Assembly (NCBI GenBank): GCA_945874895.1
Contig: CAMCIC010000002.1
Location: forward strand, 186,001 to 250,000
Reading direction: 5' to 3'
From: Akkermansia muciniphila
Lineage (GTDB): Bacteria > Verrucomicrobiota > Verrucomicrobiia > Verrucomicrobiales > Akkermansiaceae
DNA: 64,000 nucleotides
The notes under the pieces were generated by a model. The model worked only from the letters and a program-made list of their open reading frames with translations. It was not told the origin of the DNA and did not search any database. A program made the position numbers and the translations under genes. Of this stretch, positions 44,001 through 52,118 are shown in pieces; the first letter of the stretch is position 1, and every line of letters starts with the position of its first letter.

Positions 44001-44780
44001 ATGTCTTTCGATCGTTTTTCTGGTATTTCGAGACTCTACGGACAGTCATCGCTGGAACAATTTTCCCGAGCTCGAGTCGCTGTGGTAGGCATCGGCGGGG
44101 TGGGCTCCTGGGCCGTCGAAGCACTGGCTCGGTCGGGTATCGGTCACCTGACTCTAATCGATCTCGATGAAATTTGCCTGAGCAATGTGAACCGACAACT
44201 CCATGCGATGGATGGACAAATCGGTCGTTTGAAAACCAGCGCCATGGCTGAACGAATTCGTGCCATCAACCCCCAAGCGATCATCGAAGAAAAACAAACG
44301 TTTTATTCCGAAAAGAATGCAGAGGAATTGCTGGGTGGAGGTTTTGACGCGGTGATTGATGCCATCGATGCAGTGAAGCATAAATGTCACCTCATCGCCT
44401 CCTGTCGGCTGCGCGGAATTCCGGTGATCACTTGTGGAGCAGCAGGGGGACGACGCGACCCGAGTCGGATTGAGGTAGCTGACCTTGCTCTTACCTGCCA
44501 CGATGCCTTGTTGCTTCAGACGCGTAAAAACCTACGCACGCATCACGGATTCCCCAAGGCGCCCACGGGTCAAAAAGTGAAGAAATTCGGAGTGACCGCC
44601 ATTTTTTCCACCGAGGCTCCGGTTTTTCCCCAGTGCGATGGCTCCGTTTCCTGCGAGCGCCCAGAAGGCAGTGATTTACGCCTCAACTGCGATTCCGGAT
44701 ACGGCACGGCTACGCCTGTGACTGCTACCTTTGGGCTCATCGCAGCCGCTCGTGCCTTGGAAGTATTGAGTGGCAAGTAG
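44001..44780 (+). CDS. tcdA: tRNA threonylcarbamoyladenosine dehydratase TcdA
   Basis: A 259-residue E1-like enzyme that cyclises t6A37 of tRNA to ct6A using ATP. The ThiF/MoeB-type Rossmann loop VVGIGGVGSWAVEALARSGIG lies near residue 28, DLDEICLSNVNRQLHA near 54 binds ATP, and RRDPSRIEVADL plus the tail with CDSGYGTATPVTATFGL are diagnostic of TcdA among E1 homologues. It is not a ubiquitin-like activating enzyme: no UBL or E2 gene is nearby. An AT-rich leader with nested inverted repeats precedes it. Confidence 0.93.
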   Translation: MSFDRFSGISRLYGQSSLEQFSRARVAVVGIGGVGSWAVEALARSGIGHLTLIDLDEICLSNVNRQLHAMDGQIGRLKTSAMAERIRAINPQAIIEEKQTFYSEKNAEELLGGGFDAVIDAIDAVKHKCHLIASCRLRGIPVITCGAAGGRRDPSRIEVADLALTCHDALLLQTRKNLRTHHGFPKAPTGQKVKKFGVTAIFSTEAPVFPQCDGSVSCERPEGSDLRLNCDSGYGTATPVTATFGLIAAARALEVLSGK

Positions 44781-45021
44781 GCCCATCCATAACGACGTGA
44801 CCGCACGAGAGTGGGATCGCCGCTCACAGCAGAAAAACTTGTCGAGAAAAGTGCGATTCCAGATACAACCAACCAGCTTCTGGCGTCCTGAAAAATGGCA
44901 CAGCAACTTCATCCCTCCGGTGTTTTTCACTGACTCAATGCGGGGACCCATTGCTTGCCAACAAAACCGCTCGACTTTTGCCTCACACAGAGCAGAGTGG
45001 TCTCCGCAATAAGCAATTATC

Positions 45022-46008
45022 ATGAAAAAACACACACTGCTCGCAGCACTTGCCTTGTGCCTCACATCCTTGCTTCCACTTCATGCTGGTGGCGAAGGCT
45101 GGGTCACCGACTTCGAATCCGCAAAAAAAACAGCCACCGATGAAAAAAAAGATCTGCTGTTGGATTTCACGGGATCCGACTGGTGCGGATGGTGCATCAA
45201 GCTGAATGACGAGGTCTTTTCCAAGGATCCCTTCAAGGCAGGAACCAAAGACAAGTTTGTTTTGGTGGAATTGGATTTCCCTCGCAAAAAAGAGCTCGAT
45301 GCCCCATTGAAAAAACAGAACGAAGCCCTTCAGGAAAAGTTTCAGATCCAAGGTTTCCCAACGATTCTGTTGTGTGATGCATCTGGAAAACCCTATGCCA
45401 AGACTGGCTACAAGCCTGGTGGTCCCGAAAGCTATGTGACTCATCTGAATGAGCTGCGCGCGATACGTGAGAAGCGTGACGAAGCTTTTGCCAAGGCGAG
45501 CAAATCCAAAACGGACGCCGAAAAAGCTGCGGCTTTGGTGGAAGGTCTGAAAGCGATGGACGAAGAACTGGTCGATCGCTGCTATAACGATGTGATCGAT
45601 CAGATCAGTGCACTCGACAAAGAAGACAGCACAGGGTTTGTCAAATTGCGCAAAGAAGCTGCCGCCAAAAAGCAAGCTGAGCAGAAAGCCATGGGCGCAG
45701 TTCAAGAATTCATGAGTGGAACCATCCAACCGATGATGAAGGCCAAGGAATACGATAAGGCTCTTGAAGCCGTGAAAGCCTACATCAAAAATCATCCGGA
45801 CACCCCTGATGACTTCAAAATTGGCATGACTCTGAATATCGGTCTCGCTGGTCCGATGGAAAAAGGCGATGTGGCCGCAGCGCATGCGATGGTAGACGCA
45901 GTGGCGAAAGATTATCCTAACAGCAAGATCTCAGAGAACATCGACAAGATCAAGAGCAGCATCAAAGCCCGCTTCGAACAGCAAAAGGCCGCACCTGCTG
46001 GTGAGTGA
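45022..46008 (+). CDS. Secreted thioredoxin-family protein with helical tail
   Basis: A 328-residue exported protein: signal peptide MKKHTLLAALALCLTSLLPLHA, then a thioredoxin_7-type domain with WCGWC (Cys55, Cys58) in DFTGSDWCGWCIKLND and the cis-Pro in QGFPTILL. The last ~180 residues are Lys/Ala/Glu-rich helices resembling TPR (AKEYDKALEAVKAYIKNHPDTPDD). It probably reduces or isomerises periplasmic disulfides. A strong hairpin terminator follows 32 bases after the stop. The 240-base region upstream shows no gene. Confidence 0.88.
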   Translation: MKKHTLLAALALCLTSLLPLHAGGEGWVTDFESAKKTATDEKKDLLLDFTGSDWCGWCIKLNDEVFSKDPFKAGTKDKFVLVELDFPRKKELDAPLKKQNEALQEKFQIQGFPTILLCDASGKPYAKTGYKPGGPESYVTHLNELRAIREKRDEAFAKASKSKTDAEKAAALVEGLKAMDEELVDRCYNDVIDQISALDKEDSTGFVKLRKEAAAKKQAEQKAMGAVQEFMSGTIQPMMKAKEYDKALEAVKAYIKNHPDTPDDFKIGMTLNIGLAGPMEKGDVAAAHAMVDAVAKDYPNSKISENIDKIKSSIKARFEQQKAAPAGE

Positions 46009-46039
46009 TTCTGTCAGAATTGACGCCATCCAACAAAAA

Positions 46040-46070
46040 CAAAAGCGCCATGGGATCCATGGCGCTTTTT
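46040..46070. terminator. Bidirectional Rho-independent terminator
   Basis: AAAAGCGCCATG and CATGGCGCTTTT form a perfect 12-base stem around GGATC, with A tract on the left and T tract on the right, so it can stop both the thioredoxin transcript (plus) and the YebC transcript (minus). Confidence 0.92.
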
Positions 46071-46089
46071 TGATAAAAGAACATCACGA

Positions 46090-46800
46090 TCAAGCAATGT
46101 TGGTAAAGACAGCTTGGACGTCATCGTCATCCTCGATTTTATCGATCAGTTTCTCCACTTCCTCGAGTTGTTCCTCGGTCAATTCCACGGGATTGCTGGC
46201 AACACGCCGAAGCTCCGCCTTCTTGACTGTAATCCCCAATTGCTCAAATGCCTGAGTGAGGGTAGAAAAACTCGAGTAATCGGCAAAAGCTGTCACCAGA
46301 TCATCATCGACCACCAGCTCTTCCAGTCCGGCATCGATGAGAGACAACTCCACTTCCTCTAAGTCCATCCCGGCAACCAATTCGAATTCCACGGCGGCCT
46401 TGCGTGAAAAAAGGAATTCCAATGACCCACTGGGCACCATTTGACCGCCATTTTTGTTCAAATAGGTTTTGATATTGGTGACCGAGCGATTGGAATTGTC
46501 CGTGGCGCACTCGACATAAATCAAAACCCCATGCGGTCCTTTGCCCTCATAATTCACCTCTACGATGTCCTGCGCATCCTTGGCCGATGCCCGTTTGATC
46601 GCCGCCTCGATGTTGTCTTTGGGTAGGTTCTCAGCCTTGGCATTGGCGATGGCCAGACGCAGCTTCGCATTGGTCAGTGGATCTGGACCACCTTCTTTTG
46701 CGGCCATGGTGATCAGTTTTGCCATTTTGGGAAACACCTTGGACATCTTGTCCCAGCGTGCTTCCTTCGCTCTCCGTCTGCATTCAAATGCGCGTCCCAT
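46090..46800 (-). CDS. YebC/PmpR family protein
   Basis: A 236-residue protein of the YebC/TACO1 family. It begins MGRAFECRRRAKEARWDKMSKVFPKMAK, the variant head of the YeeN-like subgroup rather than MAGHSKW. Landmarks are PLTNAKLRLAIANAKAENLPKDNIE, YEGKGPHGVLIYVECATDN and the acidic end VEKLIDKIEDDDDVQAVFTNI. The family has been studied as transcription regulator and, more recently, as a translation factor that relieves polyproline stalling. It ends beside a bidirectional terminator. Confidence 0.92.
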   Translation of the reverse strand: MGRAFECRRRAKEARWDKMSKVFPKMAKLITMAAKEGGPDPLTNAKLRLAIANAKAENLPKDNIEAAIKRASAKDAQDIVEVNYEGKGPHGVLIYVECATDNSNRSVTNIKTYLNKNGGQMVPSGSLEFLFSRKAAVEFELVAGMDLEEVELSLIDAGLEELVVDDDLVTAFADYSSFSTLTQAFEQLGITVKKAELRRVASNPVELTEEQLEEVEKLIDKIEDDDDVQAVFTNIA

Positions 46801-46989
46801 AGTGATGATTGGTTGATCCTTTGATGTTTTGGGTGACTATCGCCCTCCGCAGTAAAGCGAAAAAAACGTCAGACTACCAAGCAAAGTTTACAAAAATATT
46901 TCCTCACTTGAATGTGACCGCCACAGGAATTCCCCAGCCCAGTTGTCATGCTCGCCTACGATTCATGGGGAGACAAAGGGAAACGATCA

Positions 46990-47268
46990 TCAGCGCTCGA
47001 TGCGAAAACCTTTCATACCCTCCAGCGGGGGAATTACCTGCGTATGCATGGATTGGATATGATGAGCTACCGACGATTCCTCGGTCAACTCACTCAAGAA
47101 ATTTTCCAATTCACCATCCGTTTCCGCCATGACTTGCAATTCCACCGTGCCATCGGGCCTATTTTTCACCCATCCGCAGACATCGTAGGAACGAGCGATT
47201 TCCTTCGCCTCGTAGCGAAAACCGACTCCCTGGACTTTTCCAGCAAAAACGATGCGTTTGGCAACCAT
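46990..47268 (-). CDS. acyP: Acylphosphatase
   Basis: A 92-residue enzyme from ATG 47268, which gives the normal family size; the frame extends 15 residues further with no conserved features. The catalytic Arg is in [16 protein letters not shown] near residue 18 and the catalytic Asn in [11 protein letters not shown] near 38. It hydrolyses carboxyl-phosphate bonds such as acetyl or carbamoyl phosphate. It stands alone between two gene-poor stretches. Confidence 0.93.
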   Translation of the reverse strand: MVAKRIVFAGKVQGVGFRYEAKEIARSYDVCGWVKNRPDGTVELQVMAETDGELENFLSELTEESSVAHHIQSMHTQVIPPLEGMKGFRIER

Positions 47269-47444
47269 GCGCGCGCAGAGGGATGCACGTCTTAGCCCCG
47301 TGAGTCGAATCAATTCTTCGATGCGAGAGGAATTTTCAGATCATCACAGCCCCCGAATGCTTCCCCTCCATTTTGGCACAATCCGTGCTTATCTTGCTGT
47401 AGGATTTGGCAATCCCATTGTTTTGTATGTGTATCATAGCCTCA

Positions 47445-47481
47445 CTGGCGCTGTCCGTTAGAAAACAACGGACAGCGTCAG
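47445..47481. terminator. Long hairpin beside NlpC/P60-like pseudogene
   Basis: CTGGCGCTGTCCGTT (47445-47459) pairs with AACGGACAGCGTCAG (47467-47481), 14 of 15 positions, around a 7-base loop. On the plus strand it is followed by a T7 run; on the minus strand it directly follows the stop of the decayed NlpC/P60-like gene. It could be that gene's old terminator. Confidence 0.55.
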
Positions 47482-47809
47482 TCAGTTTTTTTGTGATGAC
47501 GGTGAGAGAATTTCCTTGGCGCGAAAAACGATGATGCCCGCATGGCGCTTGTTTTCGGCGAGGCAATCGGAAATGGACTTGCCAACCATAGCCCGGCGCC
47601 CCTTTTTCAAGACTTGATGTGGCATGAACAAAATGTGCTGTCCCCTCGCAGCGTAGGATGAGTCCTACTTGACTGGTGTATTGATGAGGCAAATGGGGGG
47701 TGATGGCACAGATGTCACCGATCTGAAAAACGCAATGAATCTGCGGGGAAACGATGGAATCTATCCTTGCCGATGATCGTAGCATACAAGAGCAAATGAG
47801 CATTGGCAA
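47482..47809 (-). pseudogene. Frameshifted, N-truncated NlpC/P60-like (DUF1460-type) remnant
   Basis: Read on the minus strand, one frame gives FQIGDICAITPHLPHQYTSQ, then VGLIL and HFVHATSSLEKG. Removing one G from the G4 run at 47599-47602 joins this to RRAMVGKSISDCLAENKRH and AGIIVFRAKEILSPSSQ, stop at 47482. The joined segment has the GDIxAI, TSxVGL, HxVHAxS and terminal K-x-AGIIV pattern of cell-wall amidase-like proteins of the NlpC/P60 superfamily. Without the correction the frame reads an implausible Arg/Gln/His tail. The N-terminal half with the catalytic Cys is missing; argC begins at 47839 on the other strand. Family naming is by pattern only. A sequencing slip could explain the frameshift but not the truncation. 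Confidence 0.6.
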
Positions 47810-47838
47810 TCCAGTGCATTTCTGTCATGACCTGTGGC

Positions 47839-48882
47839 ATGCAACGCATTCAAACAGCTGTCGTCGGAGCCAGCGGATACACCGGAAGCGAGTTGCTGCG
47901 TTTGTTATTGCAACACCCGCACGTCGAACTTTGCGCTGTGACATCAAGGCAAGAGGCAGGAAAATCGATCGCATCGCTTTTCCCCAGGTATCGTGGTTTA
48001 CCCGGATCGGAATTGACCTTCATTGCACCCGATGCCGATGCCATCGCCGCCACGGGAGCTGCGGTAGCGTTTTTGGCACTGCCTCACGGAGTCGCCGCGG
48101 AGATCGCCAGTGCGCTCCTGCAACGGGGCGTCAAGGTGATCGATCTCAGTGCTGATTTCCGAATTCACGATGCAGCGGTTTATCAGGAATTTTATCAACA
48201 CCCCCACCCCGCGCCTGAGTTGTTGCAAGAATCGGTCTATGGATTGGCCGAAATTTACCCGCGCGAAATTGCAGGCGCCTCACTCATCGCCTCACCAGGT
48301 TGTTACCCAACGAGCATTCTTCTGCCCCTGATCCCCCTGCTGCGCGCAAATCTCATCGACCCACAGAGCATCATTGCCAACTCGATGAGCGGAGTGAGTG
48401 GCGCGGGCAAAAAGGCTGACACCGCCTATCTGTTTTGCGAGTGCAACGAAAGCCTGCGCGCCTACGGCATTCCGAAGCACCGTCACCTTGCCGAGATTGA
48501 ACAAGAGCTATCGCTTGCCGCCCATGAAAGTGTGCGCATGACATTCATCCCACACCTCGTACCTGTGAACACCGGCATTCACAGCAGCATCATCGCCAAC
48601 TTGCGGCCAGGCATCAACTTGGATCAAATCGGAGCGGCGCTGGACAGCATTTATGCCAACAAGCCTTTTGTGCGATTGCTCGGAGCAGGCGTTTGTGCCG
48701 ACACAAAAAATGTGACTCGAACCAACTTCATCGATATTGGTTGGCATTTCGACACTCGCACGAATCGACTGATTCTGACGAGTGCTGAAGACAATGTGGT
48801 CAAGGGCGCGGGCGGTCAAGCTGTGCAATCTTTCAACCTGATTTTTGGATTGGATGAAAAAGCGGGATTGCTTTCCGTGTAA
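47839..48882 (+). CDS. argC: N-acetyl-gamma-glutamyl-phosphate reductase ArgC
   Basis: A 347-residue arginine-pathway enzyme that reduces N-acetylglutamyl phosphate with NADPH. The start ATG 47839 gives RIQTAVVGASGYTGSELLRLL at the Rossmann loop; the catalytic Cys155 is in ASPGCYPTSILLPL, and GVSGAGKKAD with the later HRHLAEIEQEL (His) completes the site. Long-type ArgC (about 345 residues). It is followed after 29 bases by argJ. Its start region overlaps the 5' side of the decayed gene on the other strand. Confidence 0.95.
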   Translation: MQRIQTAVVGASGYTGSELLRLLLQHPHVELCAVTSRQEAGKSIASLFPRYRGLPGSELTFIAPDADAIAATGAAVAFLALPHGVAAEIASALLQRGVKVIDLSADFRIHDAAVYQEFYQHPHPAPELLQESVYGLAEIYPREIAGASLIASPGCYPTSILLPLIPLLRANLIDPQSIIANSMSGVSGAGKKADTAYLFCECNESLRAYGIPKHRHLAEIEQELSLAAHESVRMTFIPHLVPVNTGIHSSIIANLRPGINLDQIGAALDSIYANKPFVRLLGAGVCADTKNVTRTNFIDIGWHFDTRTNRLILTSAEDNVVKGAGGQAVQSFNLIFGLDEKAGLLSV

Positions 48883-48911
48883 AGGACTCCTTATCATTTC
48901 CACTCGCGCAC

Positions 48912-50165
48912 ATGGATCCGCAATTCACTAAAATCAAAGGCGGCGTCGGAGCTCCTCTAGGATTCCTGACTTCCGCTGTCTCCTGTGGCATCAAAAACCC
49001 TGATGCCACACGTCTTGATCTCGCACTGATATTGTCAGAGTCTCCCTGCGTATCCGCTGGCACTTTCACCACAAACCGAGTGAAAGCCGCTCCCGTCAAA
49101 CTCTCACACGCTCACCTGCGCCGCGGCGAGCTGCGGGCCATCATCGCCAATTCCGGCAACGCGAACGCATGCACAGGTGTGGTCGGCATACGTGATGCGA
49201 AAATCATGTGTCAAACTGTAGCGAAAGAACTCCAACTGAACGCGTCCCAAATCGGCGTCTGCTCCACCGGAGTCATCGGACTGCCCATGCCCATGTCGCG
49301 CATCGAACCACGCATTTCTGAATTGGTTCAAAAACTCAGCCCCAAGAACGGATCGGATGTGGCGGCTGCCATCATTACCTCAGACACCCATCCCAAGGAG
49401 GTCGCCATCTCCTTTGACATCGATGGTCACAAGGTGCGCATCGGCGGATGCGTGAAAGGCGCTGGCATGATCAGTCCCAGCATGGCTACGATGCTTTGCT
49501 TCATCACTACAGATGCCCACTTGACCTCAGAATGCCTGCGCAAAGCGACATTGGAAATGGTAGAGGATTCCTTCAATCGCATCACCATTGATGGCGATAT
49601 GAGCACCAACGATACCGTGCTCGTATTGGCCAACGGTCGCTCTGGAATGCCCGTCATCCGTCGCAACTCACAAGCTTGCAAAATTTTCCGCGCCGCCTTG
49701 CGTCACGTCATGCTCGAACTGGCCAAAGCCGTCGTGCGCGATGGGGAACGGGTGACCAAATTTGTCACCGTGGACGTCAAGGGAGCCCGCACTTACCTCG
49801 ATGCCAAAAAAGTCGCCGAGGCTGTAAGCAAATCCGCTCTGGTCAAATCGTCTTGGAATGGAGGCGATCCGAACTGGGGGCGCATCATCCACGCAGTGGG
49901 CTACTCGCGCGCACGCATCCGCGAGGAACTCGTGGACATTTATCTCAATGGCAAGGCCGCCTGCCTAGGTGGACTGCAAGCAACGACGCCTATGGACGAA
50001 CTGCGGAGCATCGCCGCCAAACCAGAGTTCACTGTGGAAATCCACCTCAATCAAGGTGAGGCGAATTACACGATGTATACCAGCGATTTATCTCCAGAAT
50101 ACATTGATTTTAACCGTAGTGAATACGCCTACTGGAAACAAGCACGCAAGGACGGACTGATCTGA
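48912..50165 (+). CDS. argJ: Glutamate N-acetyltransferase/ornithine acetyltransferase ArgJ
   Basis: A 417-residue Ntn-type enzyme that recycles acetyl from N-acetylornithine to glutamate. The self-cleavage site is the Ala-Thr bond in MISPSMATMLCFITTDA; the oxyanion pair is in CSTGVIGLPMP, and IANSGNANACTG near residue 75 is conserved. The end has TMYTSDLSPEYIDFNR and the usual C-terminal aromatic stretch. Whether it is mono- or bifunctional with acetyl-CoA cannot be read from sequence. It lies between argC and plsX. Confidence 0.95.
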   Translation: MDPQFTKIKGGVGAPLGFLTSAVSCGIKNPDATRLDLALILSESPCVSAGTFTTNRVKAAPVKLSHAHLRRGELRAIIANSGNANACTGVVGIRDAKIMCQTVAKELQLNASQIGVCSTGVIGLPMPMSRIEPRISELVQKLSPKNGSDVAAAIITSDTHPKEVAISFDIDGHKVRIGGCVKGAGMISPSMATMLCFITTDAHLTSECLRKATLEMVEDSFNRITIDGDMSTNDTVLVLANGRSGMPVIRRNSQACKIFRAALRHVMLELAKAVVRDGERVTKFVTVDVKGARTYLDAKKVAEAVSKSALVKSSWNGGDPNWGRIIHAVGYSRARIREELVDIYLNGKAACLGGLQATTPMDELRSIAAKPEFTVEIHLNQGEANYTMYTSDLSPEYIDFNRSEYAYWKQARKDGLI

Positions 50166-50176
50166 GCACATTTTAT

Positions 50177-51175
50177 ATGAAACTCGCACTCGATGCCATG
50201 GGCGGTGACCACGCCCCCACCACCAACATCCTCGGAGCCAAGCAGGCGCTGGGCCTCTATCCGAAAATCCAGAAAATCTTCCTCGTGGGTGACGGACCGA
50301 CACTGGAGGCCGAATGCAAAAAACACCAACTCGAGAGCGACCGCATCACCATTGTCCATTCCTCTGAGGTCGTCGGCATGGCTGAACCGGGCGCCTTGTC
50401 CATGCGACGCAAAAAAAAATCGTCCATCAATGTCGCCATGGATCTGGTCAAGGCGGGCGACGCGGATGCCTTCATCTCCGCAGGCAACACCGGTGCATGC
50501 GTGGCATCTGCCACCATCAAGTTGCGTCTGATTGATGGCATCGAACGTGCAGGCATCGCCTCACCTCTGCCGAACGAACACGGTGTGTGCAACATTCTCG
50601 ATGCCGGAGCCAACCCTGATGCAAGGCCACAGCACCTGGTTGGCTACGCCATCATGGGCACCGCTTTTGCCAAGCATGTATTGGGCATCCACGATCCTAT
50701 TGTCGGTCTGATGTCCAATGGTGAAGAAGACGAAAAAGGCACCGCTTTTACGAAGGAAACCTTTGCCCTGCTCAAAAAAACACCCGACATTCACTTCATT
50801 GGCAACGTTGAGGGTCACGATCTATTTGAAACACCTCTGCATGTGGTGCTTTGTGATGGATTCACTGGCAACATCGTTCTCAAATCCTGTGAAGCAACCG
50901 CCAAAGCCATGGGCAAATGGCTGAAACAGGAACTCACCGCCAATCCTCTGCGCGCCCTAGGCGCAGCCATGGCCAAGGGTGCCTTCAAGGCGTTGAAAGA
51001 AAAATCTTCCTACGAAAGCTACGGCGGGTGTCCGCTTCTTGGCGTGGACGGAGTGGTCATCATCGCCCACGGATCATCCAGCCCACTTGCCATTCAAAAC
51101 GCTCTGCGCGTGGGCATGGAAACCGTGGAGAACAAGGTCAACGAATCCATCCGTAAGGCACTGGCACAATCATAA
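50177..51175 (+). CDS. plsX: Phosphate acyltransferase PlsX
   Basis: A 332-residue enzyme that makes acyl-phosphate from acyl-ACP for PlsY-dependent phospholipid synthesis. It begins KLALDAMGGDHAP, the family signature, and continues with AFISAGNTGA, ILDAGANPDARP and VVLCDGFTGNIVLKSCE. It follows argJ by 11 bases; the common partners rpmF and fabH are not adjacent, an unusual setting that makes plsX part of an arginine-gene transcript. A weak hairpin pair follows the stop. Confidence 0.95.
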   Translation: MKLALDAMGGDHAPTTNILGAKQALGLYPKIQKIFLVGDGPTLEAECKKHQLESDRITIVHSSEVVGMAEPGALSMRRKKKSSINVAMDLVKAGDADAFISAGNTGACVASATIKLRLIDGIERAGIASPLPNEHGVCNILDAGANPDARPQHLVGYAIMGTAFAKHVLGIHDPIVGLMSNGEEDEKGTAFTKETFALLKKTPDIHFIGNVEGHDLFETPLHVVLCDGFTGNIVLKSCEATAKAMGKWLKQELTANPLRALGAAMAKGAFKALKEKSSYESYGGCPLLGVDGVVIIAHGSSSPLAIQNALRVGMETVENKVNESIRKALAQS

Positions 51176-51180
51176 GGTCA

Positions 51181-51223
51181 GCCTGAACGGAAAATCCCTG
51201 TCATTCAGGCGGCGATCAACGCC
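51181..51223 (+). terminator. Possible weak terminator after plsX
   Basis: GCCTGAA (51181-51187) pairs with TTCAGGC (51204-51210) across 16 bases, followed at once by a small hairpin GGCG-ATCAA-CGCC. No T run follows, so intrinsic termination is doubtful; Rho-dependent ending or mere coincidence are alternatives. Confidence 0.3.
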
Positions 51224-51305
51224 GATGATCGTAACTTTCAGCAGCAGATCTTCGGGTCGTATTACAGGATTGCTCAGGGTTTTGCAACGACTGTGTTCAA
51301 AAAAT

Positions 51306-52118
51306 CTATGGTTCTATCAGTCGGCGGGCATCATCCGCCAGTTGCCGAGAATTGCCGCCACTTCCGTTTTCCAACACGCCACAAAGCTTCAAAACATGCC
51401 TGCCACCGCAAGCATAGAGAAATGACCAACCTAACAAGAAAGTGCGCACGTGCGCATGGAGCGCCAACAAACGTTCCAACACCGGTCCATTACGAGCTAT
51501 GATTTTTACACATGCCACCGGAGCCTTGGCTCTGAGTGCGATGTCAAATACGGTAGTCATCCATTCCGGATCCCGCACGCTGCCGTCATTTTGGCGCCAG
51601 CCTATGGTTCCTGCTGGAAAAGCCGCCACACACCCCCCTTGATGCAAATGCTTCAACACTCGCCTCAGAGCCAAGGCGTTCATGCTCGCGGCTCTGGCAT
51701 CATCGTATAGGGACAGCCCGATCACTCTTCCCTCGAACGAGGGGATCCGCGCCAGAGCTCCATTGGTCAGAATGAGCGCATCTGGACGTCTGTCCAGCAA
51801 CCAGGAGCCGTAACTGATCCCGTCCATCGGGCCCGTGGGATGGTTCGCCACCACAACCAGAGGTCCCGTCGGCAAGTCACCCTCACCATCCACTTGCAAA
51901 CGACAAACCTCTGCGATATCGGCAAAGAGGTTCGCCCGGCGCGGGTTCATTTGATGAGCCTTGTGCAACAACTTGCCGCCCATTTCCAGCGCGGTAAGCT
52001 TCCCTGCGAGGCTTCTCAGCAAGCGCCTGAATGCCGAATCTCCAGCAAGGAAAGGGAGAGCCGAAGTCAGGTCAGGCACGTAATCTCGCCATGCTTCCAT
52101 CGCACCGCCATCCCTCAT
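51306..52118 (-). CDS. Lysophospholipid-type acyltransferase, OlsA/hemolysin-like
   Basis: A 270-residue acyltransferase. The start ATG 52118 overlaps the stop of the upstream gene as ATGA; a TTG and a later ATG are alternatives. VVANHPTGPMDGISYG carries the HxxxxxD catalytic motif of the one-residue-longer form seen in ornithine-lipid synthases, and AAFPAGTIGW corresponds to the second motif (EGT). It would add the O-linked acyl chain to an N-acyl amino acid such as lyso-ornithine lipid. It is coupled to the OlsB-like gene just upstream, so the two probably act in sequence. The head amino acid is unknown. Confidence 0.78.
   Translation of the reverse strand: MRDGGAMEAWRDYVPDLTSALPFLAGDSAFRRLLRSLAGKLTALEMGGKLLHKAHQMNPRRANLFADIAEVCRLQVDGEGDLPTGPLVVVANHPTGPMDGISYGSWLLDRRPDALILTNGALARIPSFEGRVIGLSLYDDARAASMNALALRRVLKHLHQGGCVAAFPAGTIGWRQNDGSVRDPEWMTTVFDIALRAKAPVACVKIIARNGPVLERLLALHAHVRTFLLGWSFLYACGGRHVLKLCGVLENGSGGNSRQLADDARRLIEP

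Noticed and set aside
44001-44780. E1-like protein as part of a bacterial ubiquitin-like (CBASS/Bil-type) defence system
   Set aside because: The sequence has TcdA-specific features and no E2, JAB or UBL gene is adjacent; radC with its JAMM domain is 0.8 kb away on the other strand but is a normal RadC.
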